Positions 16,727 through 25,976 of a stretch of 59,496 bases of DNA are shown here, in pieces. The DNA is taken from positions 1-59,496 of the forward strand of contig NZ_ADGX01000050.1 of the NCBI RefSeq assembly GCF_000177675.1, read 5' to 3'. This DNA comes from Parafrankia sp. EUN1f. GTDB lineage: Bacteria > Actinomycetota > Actinomycetes > Frankiales > Frankiaceae. Positions within the stretch are counted from its first letter, which is position 1. Every line of letters begins with the position of its first letter. The notes beneath the pieces are model-generated. The model did no database searches. It was not told the DNA's origin and saw nothing but the letters and a program-made list of their open reading frames with translations. A program made the translations under genes and the position numbers.

Positions 16727-18570
16727 TCAGCCGAAGTTCCGGAAGACCCGGACGAATGCCGCGTCGATGTCCAGCGGGTTGCGGGCGTCGTACTGGGCCG
16801 CCCGGGTCAGGCGCGCGATCTCCGCGAGCGTGCCGACGTCGGCGTTGTCGGCCCGGCCGTAGGGGACCGTGAAGATCCGGACGGGTGTGTCCGAGGTGCC
16901 CGGGTCCAGCGCGGCCAGCAGCGCCTTCGCGCCACCGGGGTACGGCTCGGTGTTCTGCCCGTCGCTGAGCAGCACGATGGCGTTGATGCGTTCCGGGTCA
17001 TCTTCTCGCTGGCCCGCCGGGTGGCCTCGAACAGGGCGGTGTCCCCGCGCGCCTGCAGTCCCCGCAGCCGCTCCTGCAGTGCGGCGCGGACCTCACCGAC
17101 GGGTGACACCGGCACGACCTCGGTGTAGGCCGGGTCGGACGAGAACGTCCACAGGCCCACCTCGTCGTCATCGTCGAGCAGCGTGAGCGCACGTTCGGCG
17201 GCCGGGATCATCAGCTGCAGCTTCGTCGCGTCGACGGCCTTGTCCGGGTCGTCGACAGGTTCGTTCATCGAACCCGACACGTCGAGCAGCAGCAGCACGC
17301 GGGCCTTGCGCCGTACCCGGTCCCAGTTCTCCAGCATCGCCGCGAGCAGTGTGCCGTCGGGGGTCGGCACGAGCGCCGGCGTCTGGTCCGCCGGTATGCC
17401 GAGCGTTCGCACGAGCTGCTCGGTCGGCCGGGTGGCCGTGGCCTGCCCGTCGGGCTCGTCGTTCTCGTCGTTCTCGGTGGAGCTGGCGGGGAGTGGGCGG
17501 AAACCGACGTCGGCGAACAGCCGCTGCTGCTCGTCCTCGACCAGGAAACGGTAGAAGTCCTCCGCGACGCTGCGCTGCGGCGGCGTCGCCGAGGCCAGCA
17601 CGACGAACGGGTGATCGAGCTCGAGCGTGCCGTCCTGCGGATACACCACCCGCAGCGGACGGCGTGGCTGGCGCTCGTCGCTCATCTGGGCCGGATCGCC
17701 GCCGGGAGCGCCACGGTTGTACAGGTAGACCATCTGCTCCTGGATGACTATCGCGTCGACATACGGCCGGTAGGCGGCCTCGTCCTGCTTTTGTTCGGCG
17801 TCGTAGATCTGCTGCATGAACAGCACCGCCTCGTCGCCGTAACGCGAAACCGACGACTCGATTCCGTGCACGAAGGCCACGACGTCCGGATCATTGAGCC
17901 AGTCGGAGGTGGGTGTGGTCGCGGTACCGGTGGCGTGGGCTGCGGCGAGATAGGTGGCGACCGTGGCGGCCAGTCCGGAGGTCGACGTCTCCGCGTTGTC
18001 CCGGCCGAGCACGAACTTCCCCCATTCCGGTCGGCCGTAGGCGGACCAGCCTTTCTGCGCCAGATCGAGCACGTCCTTCCAGGTGGCGAGCTGGGCGCCG
18101 TGCTGCGCCAGCGTCTCGGCCACCGGCTGCGGCATCGCGATGACGAGCGCGCTCCTGGTCACCGACCGGTGTGCGGGCTCGGGTGCCAGCAGGTCGCCGT
18201 GCCCCTCCTGCGCGAGCAGGCTCGTCCACATCGACGACGTCGGAAGCCACACCTGCGGTGGGTCCTTCATGCCCGCGGCGAGGTCGTTCTTCGTCGCCCC
18301 GGACGTGCGGGCGTTGAGCTGGACGTGCCCGCAGAGGCCGGCCACGGCGCGCCCCGCGTCGTTGTACCGGTCGACGAGGTCGGCCATGACGCCGGCCTTC
18401 TCCGTGGACGAGGTGACCCGGATCGTCTCGGTGAGGTCGCAGTCGGCCGGGCCGTGGCCGCCGACCGCGACGCGCGGCGCCACGGCGGTGACCGCGACGA
18501 GGACGACGCCGACCAGAGCGCCGACGGCGTGGCGGCGGCGGAGGAAACGGTGTGCCCGTCCGCCGAACAC
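16727..18570 (-). CDS. Solute-binding and vWA-domain protein, apparent frameshift
   Basis: The protein starts with a basic segment and one hydrophobic helix (ALVGVVLVAVTAVAPRVAV), so it is exported or anchored. A type 2 periplasmic-binding-like domain follows (ETIRVTSSTEKAGVMADLVD; WLPTSSMW). A vWA domain comes last, with MIDAS DVSGSMNEPV. Near 17000-17002 the frame breaks: SEKMTRNAST ends one frame, while DPERINAIVLLSDGQNTE continues in another to the stop at 16727. One missing base explains the break. Repaired, the protein would be about 614 aa, a common actinobacterial architecture. Whether it is a pseudogene or an assembly error is open. Confidence 0.8.
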
Positions 18571-18586
18571 GGTCGCCTCCTGATGG

Positions 18587-20425
18587 TCAGCGGGGCTCGG
18601 TCAGATCCCAGGTCTCGAAACTGAACCGCGCCGTCGTTCCCGCCCAGCGTCGGTAGGTCGGAAGACTACTGTGTACGGAATTCCCGTCTCCCAGCAGAGC
18701 CAGCAGACGCGCCCAGATGTCGTGCACCCGCCAGGGCTGTTCGCGGCGGGACAGCTCCTCGATCAGCTCGTGGATACCGGCCCCGTCGACTTGTCCGTGC
18801 AGCGCCTTTATCAGGGTCCGGCCGCCTTCCGGATCGGCCACGAGTACCGCGAGCAGTACGAGTACCGCCTGGTAGGGGCCGTTTTCGTCGGTGCCTATGA
18901 AGTCGTCGAGCTCGTTGTCGGGAATTCCCGCGCGCACCAGGCGGTACAGGTTGACGAACCGTTTCAGTGCGCGCGGTGTCTCCAGCATCGGGCGCAGCCG
19001 CTGGACGAACCGCAGCTCCTGGGGGCGCAGCCGCAGCTGGTCCGGCTGGGGCGGTACCCCGCCGGGCGTGGCCGCCTGCCCGGTACGTCCCGGCCCGGAC
19101 CGGTCGGGCTCCCCGGAACCCGGGCGCGGCCCGGGCCCGGGCGATTCGGCTGCCCGGCGCCGGGGGCGTACGTCCTCGGTGGCCGTCGGCACGAGCCACT
19201 CGACGTAGCGGTCGGCCTCGGCCCCCATCGGCCGCAGCGCGAAGACCACCTGGAAGATCTTGTCCAGGTAGTCGAACGGTGTCGCGCCGCCGGCGGCGTC
19301 CGCGTTCCCGGCGAAGATCTCGGCGTAGTACTGCTCGAGGCAGCGCCGAAGCCACCGGGGATCCACGGCGACCACCACGACGAACAGCGGCAGCGCCAGC
19401 AGCATGTGCACCGCGGCGAGAACATCGACCACCCTGCGCGGCGAGCAGCGGTCGAGGTCGTCGATGTAGAGGATGACCCGCTCCAGCGGAGGCCTGCCCC
19501 GGGAGCCGGCCCTCGTCCACTCGGCGAAGGCCCGCCGCGCGCTGTCGCTGAGCTGGCGCAGGTCAGCGTGGACCTGGCCGAGCAGCCCGCGATACTGGTC
19601 GTAGGCGCCCGACCGGGCCTGCTCGATCACGACCGCCAGCCGCTGCGCGGCATCGAGCGTGGCCAGCTGCATCCGGGTGTCCCGCGCCTGCTGGTCCAGT
19701 TCGTCGACACGCCGCTGGTCGAGCCCGCTGACCGCCTGCCAGGCCGCCGCGAGCCAGCCGACGATGGGAAACCCGGCCAGCACGGCGACGACGCCACCGA
19801 CCGCCACCACCGGGGCCGGGCCCCACATCAGGCCGACCAGACCGGTGCCCATTCCCAGCACCAGAACCACCCCGGCCAGGACGAGCCGGCCACGCCACCG
19901 CGCGAGGTCGACCCGCCACAGCCGGGCCCGGGCCCGCAGCCGCTGCGCCCAGCCGGTGTCCTCGGCTGCCAGATCCTCGAAGGCGCGCAGCCTGTCGCGC
20001 AGGACCTCCCGCCTCGCGCGGATCTGCTCGGTGTCCGATGGCTCCGGCTCGACGAGTCCGGCGAAGAGGTGCTCGGCCATGCCCACCCAGAGGTGGTCGT
20101 CGTTGTAGTGCCAGGCGTCGAAGCGCACCTGGCGGATGTTGGTCGCGAAGATGCTGCGCGCCGCACTGCGGCTGGACTGCTCGGCCAGCGCGGCCACCCG
20201 GTCATGGAGCTGGCGGGCGAAGCTCGACTTGCCGGAGCCCCACCGGCCGAGCAGCGCGATCGCCAGCGGCGGCTCGGTCGCGCGGTCCGCGAGGAGCGCG
20301 GCCATGGCCTCGACGTCCGTGGCGAACCCGAGCAGGTCGAGCGCGCTTTCCTGATCGCTGACGTGGCCGGGCAGCGGGCCGGGGCGGCGCCCGGCGTGAT
20401 CCGCGCACCCGTCGCCAGGTCCCAC
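18587..20425 (-). CDS. KAP-family P-loop NTPase (C-terminal half of a WD40-KAP gene)
   Basis: The conserved part starts at about LPGHVSDQESALDLLGFATD and has Walker A LLGRWGSGKSSFARQL. Two membrane helices (about LVLAGVVLVLGMGTGLVGLM and VVAVGGVVAVLAGFPIVGWL) are inserted in the domain. Walker B is ILYIDDLDRCSP, followed by VVDVLAAVHMLLALPLFVVV. These are the signatures of KAP NTPases, which organise membrane-linked signalling and defence complexes. The only start in this frame, a GTG at 20425, lies inside the WD40 coding sequence and adds meaningless residues. A single missing base near 20365-20400 would fuse this frame to the upstream WD40 repeats. Confidence 0.85.
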   Translation of the reverse strand: MGPGDGCADHAGRRPGPLPGHVSDQESALDLLGFATDVEAMAALLADRATEPPLAIALLGRWGSGKSSFARQLHDRVAALAEQSSRSAARSIFATNIRQVRFDAWHYNDDHLWVGMAEHLFAGLVEPEPSDTEQIRARREVLRDRLRAFEDLAAEDTGWAQRLRARARLWRVDLARWRGRLVLAGVVLVLGMGTGLVGLMWGPAPVVAVGGVVAVLAGFPIVGWLAAAWQAVSGLDQRRVDELDQQARDTRMQLATLDAAQRLAVVIEQARSGAYDQYRGLLGQVHADLRQLSDSARRAFAEWTRAGSRGRPPLERVILYIDDLDRCSPRRVVDVLAAVHMLLALPLFVVVVAVDPRWLRRCLEQYYAEIFAGNADAAGGATPFDYLDKIFQVVFALRPMGAEADRYVEWLVPTATEDVRPRRRAAESPGPGPRPGSGEPDRSGPGRTGQAATPGGVPPQPDQLRLRPQELRFVQRLRPMLETPRALKRFVNLYRLVRAGIPDNELDDFIGTDENGPYQAVLVLLAVLVADPEGGRTLIKALHGQVDGAGIHELIEELSRREQPWRVHDIWARLLALLGDGNSVHSSLPTYRRWAGTTARFSFETWDLTEPR

Positions 20426-21276
20426 AGCCGGATCGTGCCGTCATCGGCGCCACTGACCAGGCGCTTGTTGTCCGGCGTGACGGCGAAGGCCCGCACCGCG
20501 CTGTCGTGGCCGCGCAGCCTCACCGGTGCCTGGCCGGGCTGCTCCGCACTCCACACCCAGATCCCGCCACCGAGGCCACCCGCGACGACCTGCCTGCCGT
20601 CCGGGGTCACCGCCAGGGTGACCGCGTCCTCGCAGCCGGCCAGGTCGACCGCGGTACGGGAGCCGGCCGTGTCCCAGTACCGCACAGCCCCCAGGATCGC
20701 GACGGCGATGTGGCTGCCGTCGTGGGAGGCCGCCACGGCGACACTGCCGTGCGCGGCACCGTCCAGCCGGCGCAGCTCGGCCCCGTGCCGATCCGTCACG
20801 CGGACGATCGGCTCCGATCCGCCGGTGACGACCTGCCCTCCGTCGCTCACCGTGATGCTGTCGACGCGCCGGTGGCCGCTTGGCCAGCTGCCGGTCCCGG
20901 GTGGCTGGATGACGACATCCTGGCCGGTGTCGATGCTGACCACGGTGTCCCCGCGTGGCGAGACGGCAGTCTCGGCGACGCGCCTCGGATACGGCACCGA
21001 GGATGGCGCCGCGGACGAGGCCGCGGCCGGCTCGCTCTCCCAGACGACCGTCTTGCGCTGGTCGCTGGAGACCACCTGACACTGCTCGTCCACCGCCACC
21101 GCGAGGACGGGGCCGGTGTGCGCGGTGTGTTCGGTGAGCAGCCGACCCGACGGCAGGTCCCAGACCCGGATTCTGGTGTCGTCCCCGCCGGTGACGATCC
21201 GGCGGCCGTCCGGGAAGACCGCGATCGCGCGCACGGCGCCCTCATGTCCGGCAAAGAAATCCGCGGGTGTGGTCAT
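20380..21276 (-). CDS. WD40-repeat N-terminal half of the WD40-KAP gene
   Basis: From the ATG at 21276 the product reads MTTPADFFAGHEGAVRAIAV, with repeats ending in RIRVWDLPSG, WDTAG, GIWVWSAEQ and TIRLWDLATG. I count about seven WD40 blades, enough for one propeller acting as an interaction or sensing platform. After LWDLATGARIT the frame leaves recognisable sequence while the KAP domain begins in another frame, in the C/G run near 20365-20400. WD40 and KAP domains occur fused in actinobacteria, so I read this as one gene with a one-base deletion. Confidence 0.8.
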
Positions 21277-21466
21277 GGTGGTCGCCGAGAATAGCCGGCA
21301 CTCGCCCACCGGCCCACCGGGCCCGGGCGGTCGGCCTATCCGATGGCTGACATCGCGCCGGGTGGGGCCGGAAAAGGCTCCCACCCAGCCGGCGCGGCCG
21401 TCGGCGGATCTCGGTGTCGCTTCGCTGTGAACAGGATGGAGAAACCCACTGGAAAACGCACCCGCC

Positions 21467-23053
21467 TCACCCGGTCGCGCGCCCGGCGGCGGCGTCGGTC
21501 GCTGTGCGCGCTGTTCGTGTCCGCAGGCGGGGGAGGAAGGCGGCGACGGCGAGCCCGGCCGCGATCGTGACGGCGCCGTCGATGGACAGGGCCATCCTGA
21601 TGCCGTCCAGGGTCGCCTCGTCGGCGGCGAGGGTGCCGGGGGCTCCGGCGGCGTTCGCGGCGACGACCGCGCTCAGGATCGGGATCCCGACGGTGAGCCC
21701 GATCTGCTGGGTCATGGTCGCGAGCCCGGTGGCCAGGCCCTGCTCGTCGTCGGGCAGGTCCGCGGTCGCCGTCACCAGGAACCCGACGATGCCGAGGGCA
21801 TGCCCGAAGAACCCGAGCACCGACGCGACCATCACCAGGGTGAGCGAGGTGCGGTCGAGGTCGACGAACGCCAGCGCCACGGCGGACGTCCCCTGGACGA
21901 ACAGCGCCGTGACGAGGGTCGTCCGCGGGCTGATCCGGCGCAGGACCCGCGGCGCGACGAGGCCGGCGGTGAAGGCCGCCGCGCCCGGGACACCGAAGAT
22001 CAGCCCGGTGACCATCGCCGAGTAGCCGAGCAGCTCCTGCAGGTAGACGGTGAGCAGGAAGACGATCGCGCTGCCCATCGCGAAGATCACCAATCCGCCG
22101 GCGTTGCCGCCGCCGACCGCGCGCCGGCGCAGTACGGCCAGTGACGCGAGTGGATGCGAGCTGGTCGACTCGATGCGCCAGAAGGCGACCAGCAACGCCA
22201 GGCCCACCCCGGCCGTGATCCACACGACGGGCCGGCCCCAGCCGTCCTCGCCACCGGTGGAGATCCCGTAGATCAGCGCCACCAGCCCGCCGGTGACGGT
22301 CAGCGCACCCGGGACGTCCAGTCGCCCACCCGTCTCACCGCGCCCGTCCGTGACCACCCGCGGCGCGGCGACCAGGATGGCGAGCGCGATCGGCACGTTC
22401 AACAGGAAGGCCCAGCGCCAGCTCAGGTACTGCGTGAGCAGGCCGCCGATGAGGGCGCCGACGGTGAACCCGGCCGGCAGGAGCGCACCGTTGAGCCCGA
22501 GCGCCCGCTGGCGGGCCGGCCCCTCCGGGAACGTGGTCACCAGCAGCGAGAGCGCGGCCGGCGTGGCGATGGCCGCGGCCATCCCCTGGCCCACGCGGGC
22601 GGCGAGGAGCACCGCCGGCGTGCTCGCCACCCCGCCGACCAGCGAGGCGACGACGAGCAGCCCCAGCCCGACCATGAACAGCCGGAGCCGCCCGGTGAGA
22701 TCGGCGACCCGCGCGAACAGCAGCGTGAAGCCGGCGGACGGGAGCGCGAAGGCCGTCGCGATCCACTGCAGGTGGCCCTCGGAGATCCCCACGCCAGCGC
22801 CGATGGAGGGCAGGGCGACGTTCAGGATGGAGAAGTCGACCGCGAGCATGAACTGCGTTCCGAGTAGCAGCAGGAGCGCGACGCGCTGTCGGGCGGTGAG
22901 GCGCTCGGAGCGCTCGGAGGGCTCGGAGGGCTCCGAGCGCAGCTCCGCCGGTGCCGGCGGGCCGGGTTCCGCGGAGCCGCGTCGGGCCTGCGGCTGCGGC
23001 TGCGCCTGCGCCGGCACGGCGACGGGCGTCGGTGTGGCGGTCGTGTCGGTCAT
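21467..23053 (-). CDS. DHA2-family MFS drug/metabolite exporter
   Basis: The product from the ATG at 23053 has a cytoplasmic Pro/Gln/Ala-rich tail of about 50 residues and then about 14 hydrophobic helices. It carries the family signatures DFSILNVALPSIGAGVGISE (motif D1) and RVADLTGRLRLFMVG (motif A), as in EmrB/QacA-type proton antiporters. It probably exports a toxic or secondary metabolite. A divergent XRE regulator gene is adjacent, with an imperfect palindrome between them, which suggests control by that regulator. Longer frames to 23137 have no support. Confidence 0.9.
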   Translation of the reverse strand: MTDTTATPTPVAVPAQAQPQPQARRGSAEPGPPAPAELRSEPSEPSERSERLTARQRVALLLLLGTQFMLAVDFSILNVALPSIGAGVGISEGHLQWIATAFALPSAGFTLLFARVADLTGRLRLFMVGLGLLVVASLVGGVASTPAVLLAARVGQGMAAAIATPAALSLLVTTFPEGPARQRALGLNGALLPAGFTVGALIGGLLTQYLSWRWAFLLNVPIALAILVAAPRVVTDGRGETGGRLDVPGALTVTGGLVALIYGISTGGEDGWGRPVVWITAGVGLALLVAFWRIESTSSHPLASLAVLRRRAVGGGNAGGLVIFAMGSAIVFLLTVYLQELLGYSAMVTGLIFGVPGAAAFTAGLVAPRVLRRISPRTTLVTALFVQGTSAVALAFVDLDRTSLTLVMVASVLGFFGHALGIVGFLVTATADLPDDEQGLATGLATMTQQIGLTVGIPILSAVVAANAAGAPGTLAADEATLDGIRMALSIDGAVTIAAGLAVAAFLPRLRTRTARTATDAAAGRATG

Positions 23054-23103
23054 GGGCCTGACGATCCAGGCGCGAGCGCAGGGTAGCCATCGCCTCACGC
23101 GGG

Positions 23104-23122
23104 CTATCCACCCGGTGGGTAG
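23104..23122. promoter_or_regulatory. Imperfect 19-bp palindrome between MFS and XRE genes
   Basis: CTATCCACCCGGTGGGTAG reads nearly the same on both strands. It lies midway in the 128-bp divergent region, so it is a candidate operator for the XRE regulator. No experimental or family-specific consensus supports it. Confidence 0.4.
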
Positions 23123-23181
23123 CACTGCCAGGGTCACCTTCCAGGCACGGAAATGCCTGCCGGCGGAGTGACAATGCGAGG

Positions 23182-24108
23182 ATGACGGAGCTTGGCGAAT
23201 TCCTTCGTTCGCGTCGCAACCGGCTCGCGCCCGCGGAGGCCGGCATCGCCCGCCCGGGTGATCGGCGCCGGGTGCCCGGCCTGCGCCGCGAGGAGCTCGC
23301 CCAGCTCGCCGGGGTGAGCGTCACCTACTACACGCGGCTGGAGCAGGGGCAGAGCCGCAACGCCTCCGACGCCGTGCTCGGCTCACTCGCCCGGGTGCTC
23401 AGGCTCACCGACGACGAGCACGCCCACCTGCTCAGCCTCGCCCGCCCGGAGCGGTCGGCGCGGCGCAACCGCCGGCCGGAGCGGGTACGTCCCGGGGTCC
23501 GGATCCTGCTCGAGTCGGTCCGTGACAGCCCGGCCCTCGTGATCGGCCGCCGCACCGACGTGCTCGCCTGGAACCGGCTCGGCCACGCGCTGATCGCCCC
23601 GCACCTGGACTTCGACGCCCCGGACCGCTGCGCCTCGCGTCCCAACATGGCCCGGCTGATCATGCTGGATGCTCATGTCCGTGACCTCTACGTCAACTGG
23701 CGGCGCAAGGTCGAGGACCTCGTCGGCTATCTCCGCCTGGCCTCGGGCCAGTATCCCGACGACGAGCAGCTCACCACGCTGATCGGCGAGCTGTGCGTGA
23801 AGAGCGAGGAGTTCGCGTCGGGGTGGGCGCGCCATCCGGTCAAGGACTGCGCCAGCCACGTGCGGGCGTACCGCCACCCGCTGGTCGGTGAGCTGACCCT
23901 GCACGAGGAGACGCTGCGCCTGCCGGAGGACCCCGGCCAGCGCATCGCCATCCTGTCGGCCGAGCCGCACTCGCCGACCGCCGAGCGGCTCGCGCTGCTC
24001 GCCTGCCTGGGCGCGCCGCCGGTCAGGGAGTCGCCGCCATTCGGTGCCGGCCGCACCCCGTGCTCAAATGGTGCAAAAGTAAAGGCTGAGCCCCGGCCTG
24101 GTATGTGA
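23182..24108 (+). CDS. XRE-family regulator with MmyB-like ligand domain
   Basis: The 308-aa protein has an N-terminal helix-turn-helix (LGEFLRSRRNRLAP; PGLRREELAQLAGVSVTYYT; RLEQGQSRNAS). It is followed by an MmyB-like sensing domain with LLESVRDSPALVIGRRTDVL, AWNRLGHALI and the late HPLVGELTLHEETLRLP. This architecture is common in actinobacteria next to oxidoreductase or efflux genes and binds a small, perhaps fatty-acid-like, ligand. It is divergent from the DHA2 exporter, its likely target. Confidence 0.9.
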   Translation: MTELGEFLRSRRNRLAPAEAGIARPGDRRRVPGLRREELAQLAGVSVTYYTRLEQGQSRNASDAVLGSLARVLRLTDDEHAHLLSLARPERSARRNRRPERVRPGVRILLESVRDSPALVIGRRTDVLAWNRLGHALIAPHLDFDAPDRCASRPNMARLIMLDAHVRDLYVNWRRKVEDLVGYLRLASGQYPDDEQLTTLIGELCVKSEEFASGWARHPVKDCASHVRAYRHPLVGELTLHEETLRLPEDPGQRIAILSAEPHSPTAERLALLACLGAPPVRESPPFGAGRTPCSNGAKVKAEPRPGM

Positions 24109-24297
24109 CGAAAGCCCATCCGGGGCCTCGAAATTTTCAGGTCGAAAGTCCGTGGTCGAGATCGGTCCATGATCTCGACAGAAGTCCGGTTTCTGGTGAA
24201 TGGCAGGGGCCGGCTCCATGAATACCGCGAATATGCCCCACTGCCCAAGGTGTCGGCGTACGCTTGATCTCGGCCGTTTTCCGGGGGGAGGGCGTGC

Positions 24298-25422
24298 GTG
24301 CGTACGGGCGCGATGCGGGTCGGCGTCGTACTACCGATCGTCGAGTATCCCTGGAAGCAACCGTCCTATCTCGAAATACGCGACCTGGCGTCCCAGGCGG
24401 AGGCGGCCGGTTTCGACTCCGTCTGGGTTTTCGACCATCTGTTGTTCCGCGCGCCGGGGGAGCGGGCCGAGGGCGGTTGGGAGTCGTGGACGACGCTGTC
24501 GGCTCTCGCCGAGGCGACGTCCCGGGTGACGCTCGGCACGTTCGTCCTGTGCGCGGCGTTCCGTCATCCCGCCGTCCTGGCGAAGATGGCGGCGACACTC
24601 GACGAGATCTCCCGCGGGCGGCTGGTGCTGGGCCTCGGCGCCGGCTGGCACCGACCCGAGTTCGAGGCCTTCGGGCTGCCGTTCGACCACCGCGTGGAAC
24701 GGCTCGACGAACAGCTGGAGATCATCACCACGCTGCTGCGCACCGGCCGCGCCGACCACCACGGCTCCTTCCACCGGCTGCGTGACGCAGAGCTGCGACC
24801 CGCGCCGCGCCGGCGGATCCCGGTGCTTGTCGGCGGTGGCGGCCCTCGGCTCATGCGCCTGGCCGCCCGGTATGCCGACCTGTGGAACACCTGCTGGTAC
24901 GGCGCACCCCAACCGGGCGACCCGGCGGACGAGACGACGGATGGCTCCGAGGCGGTCCGCGCCGCCACCGGCCCGGCGGCGGGCGACCTGACCCGCACTC
25001 TCGCCGCCGCGCGCGTCGCCTGCGCCGACGAGGGGCGCGACCCGGCGACGCTGGGTGTCACCGTCGGCGTCAACGTCGCGCCCCTGACCCCTGGACGTCC
25101 GTCGCCGTACCCATGGCCGGCCTACCCGGTGCTCGCCGGAGCGCCGGAGGAGATCGCCGCCGGCCTCCACCGCTACGAGGCGCTCGGCGTCGACCACCTG
25201 ATCTGCAACCTCAACCCCCACTATCCACAGGTGCAGAGCCAGCTCGCCCACGCGCTGTCCCTGTACCGCGCCGAGTCCCCGTACCGCGCCGACTCCGCGC
25301 GTGAGCCAGCTTCGGTACCGCCCCCGGCCGCCACCGGCGACGACGCCGGCCGCGGCGGCTCAGCCACCGCCGACGCCCTGGATGTCGCGGGCACCGGCGG
25401 GCGCAGGAAGGAGAGCTGCTGA
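24298..25422 (+). CDS. LLM-class flavin/F420 oxidoreductase, first gene of the KDX RiPP operon
   Basis: The 374-aa protein has the LLM barrel: MRVGVVLPIVEYPWKQPSYL, AGFDSVWVFDHLLFR, GRLVLGLGAGWHRPEFEAFG and RIPVLVGGGGPRLM. The last 55 residues are a low-complexity tail (SPYRADSAREPASVPPPAA) not needed for the fold. A GTG at 24298 has GGGGGGAG eight bases before it; an ATG at 24313 is the alternative. Its TGA overlaps the ATG of the repeat peptide, so enzyme and peptide are coupled. In this setting it could oxidise or reduce the modified peptide, which is inference. Confidence 0.82.
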   Translation: MRTGAMRVGVVLPIVEYPWKQPSYLEIRDLASQAEAAGFDSVWVFDHLLFRAPGERAEGGWESWTTLSALAEATSRVTLGTFVLCAAFRHPAVLAKMAATLDEISRGRLVLGLGAGWHRPEFEAFGLPFDHRVERLDEQLEIITTLLRTGRADHHGSFHRLRDAELRPAPRRRIPVLVGGGGPRLMRLAARYADLWNTCWYGAPQPGDPADETTDGSEAVRAATGPAAGDLTRTLAAARVACADEGRDPATLGVTVGVNVAPLTPGRPSPYPWPAYPVLAGAPEEIAAGLHRYEALGVDHLICNLNPHYPQVQSQLAHALSLYRAESPYRADSAREPASVPPPAATGDDAGRGGSATADALDVAGTGGRRKESC

Positions 25423-25976
25423 TGCCCTGGACGATCGACGAGACCCGAGTCCGGCCGTTCATGTCCGCCGCTGACCGCCGAGACCTGCTCACCATGCTGC
25501 GCCGCCCGGGCGACGCCGGCCACGAGCAGGACGGCGATGCCCTCGGCGCTGCCGTACCCGGCCGCGCCGGCCTGGGGGCAGCCGGCCACGCGCCCGGCCG
25601 GCCGGTGCCGGCCGACCCGGTCGGGCAGGCGCCCAAGTTCAAGGACTTCAAGGACGGCAAAGACTTCAAGGACTGGAAGGACTCCAAAGACACGAAGGAC
25701 ACCAAAGATCACAAGGACTTCAAGGATTTTAAGGACTTCAAGGACGGCACCGACGGCGCGCATCCCGGCGCCGCGGCCGGCCGGATAGCTGTCGACCGGT
25801 CCACGGGGCTCGGTCCGGTGGGTAGCGGCGACGCGGCGTCCGCCCGGACGGTTCCCGGCCGAGCCACCGACGGCGTGCCGGCGACGTCCGCTGTGATCGA
25901 CGAGGACGACATCGGTGCCGTTCTGCGGGCGTCCCGCGTCAACCAGTACCTACGCGCCGCCGGAGTCGTCATTTGA
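25422..25976 (+). CDS. Putative RiPP precursor with twelve Lys-Asp-X triplets
   Basis: The 184-aa peptide has three zones. Residues 1-70 look like a leader (MPWTIDETRVRPFMSAADRR, then a Gly/Ala/Pro-rich stretch). Residues 74-109 are twelve uninterrupted Lys-Asp-X triplets, where X is F, G, F, W, S, T, T, H, F, F, F, G in order. Residues 110-184 are a follower with VIDEDDIGAVLRASRVNQYL near the end. There is no signal peptide and no cysteine. Its start overlaps the LLM gene and its stop overlaps the next gene, so it is made with an ATP-grasp pair and an oxygenase. Graspetide ligases join Lys or Ser/Thr side chains to Asp/Glu side chains, and equal numbers of Lys and Asp would suit repeated Lys-Asp links. 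The family is unknown to me; a structural or binding protein cannot be excluded. Confidence 0.7.
   Translation: MPWTIDETRVRPFMSAADRRDLLTMLRRPGDAGHEQDGDALGAAVPGRAGLGAAGHAPGRPVPADPVGQAPKFKDFKDGKDFKDWKDSKDTKDTKDHKDFKDFKDFKDGTDGAHPGAAAGRIAVDRSTGLGPVGSGDAASARTVPGRATDGVPATSAVIDEDDIGAVLRASRVNQYLRAAGVVI
25641..25748 (+). repeat. 12 x 9-bp repeat encoding Lys-Asp-X
   Basis: Twelve 9-bp units of the form aar-gac-nnn run without a break. Asp is always GAC and Lys is AAG or AAA, while the third codon changes between Phe, Gly, Trp, Ser, Thr and His. The fixed Lys-Asp pair with a free third position points to selection on the peptide rather than simple DNA slippage. The local base composition is clearly lower in GC than the flanks. 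Confidence 0.95.

Noticed and set aside
22335-23324. Extended frames upstream of and within the MFS gene start
   Set aside because: They are Arg/Ala-rich shadow frames; the transporter frame starts at the ATG at 23053 with a sensible tail and first helix.
25641-25748. The KDX units as a CRISPR or DNA satellite
   Set aside because: There are no spacers, the units are only 9 bp, the third codon varies freely while Lys-Asp is fixed, and the frame is kept.
25221-25763. A minus-strand leucine-rich repeat-like protein opposite the KDX peptide
   Set aside because: Its repeats are the antisense reading of the 9-bp KDX units, and the plus frame is bounded by overlapping genes, so the plus strand is the coding one.
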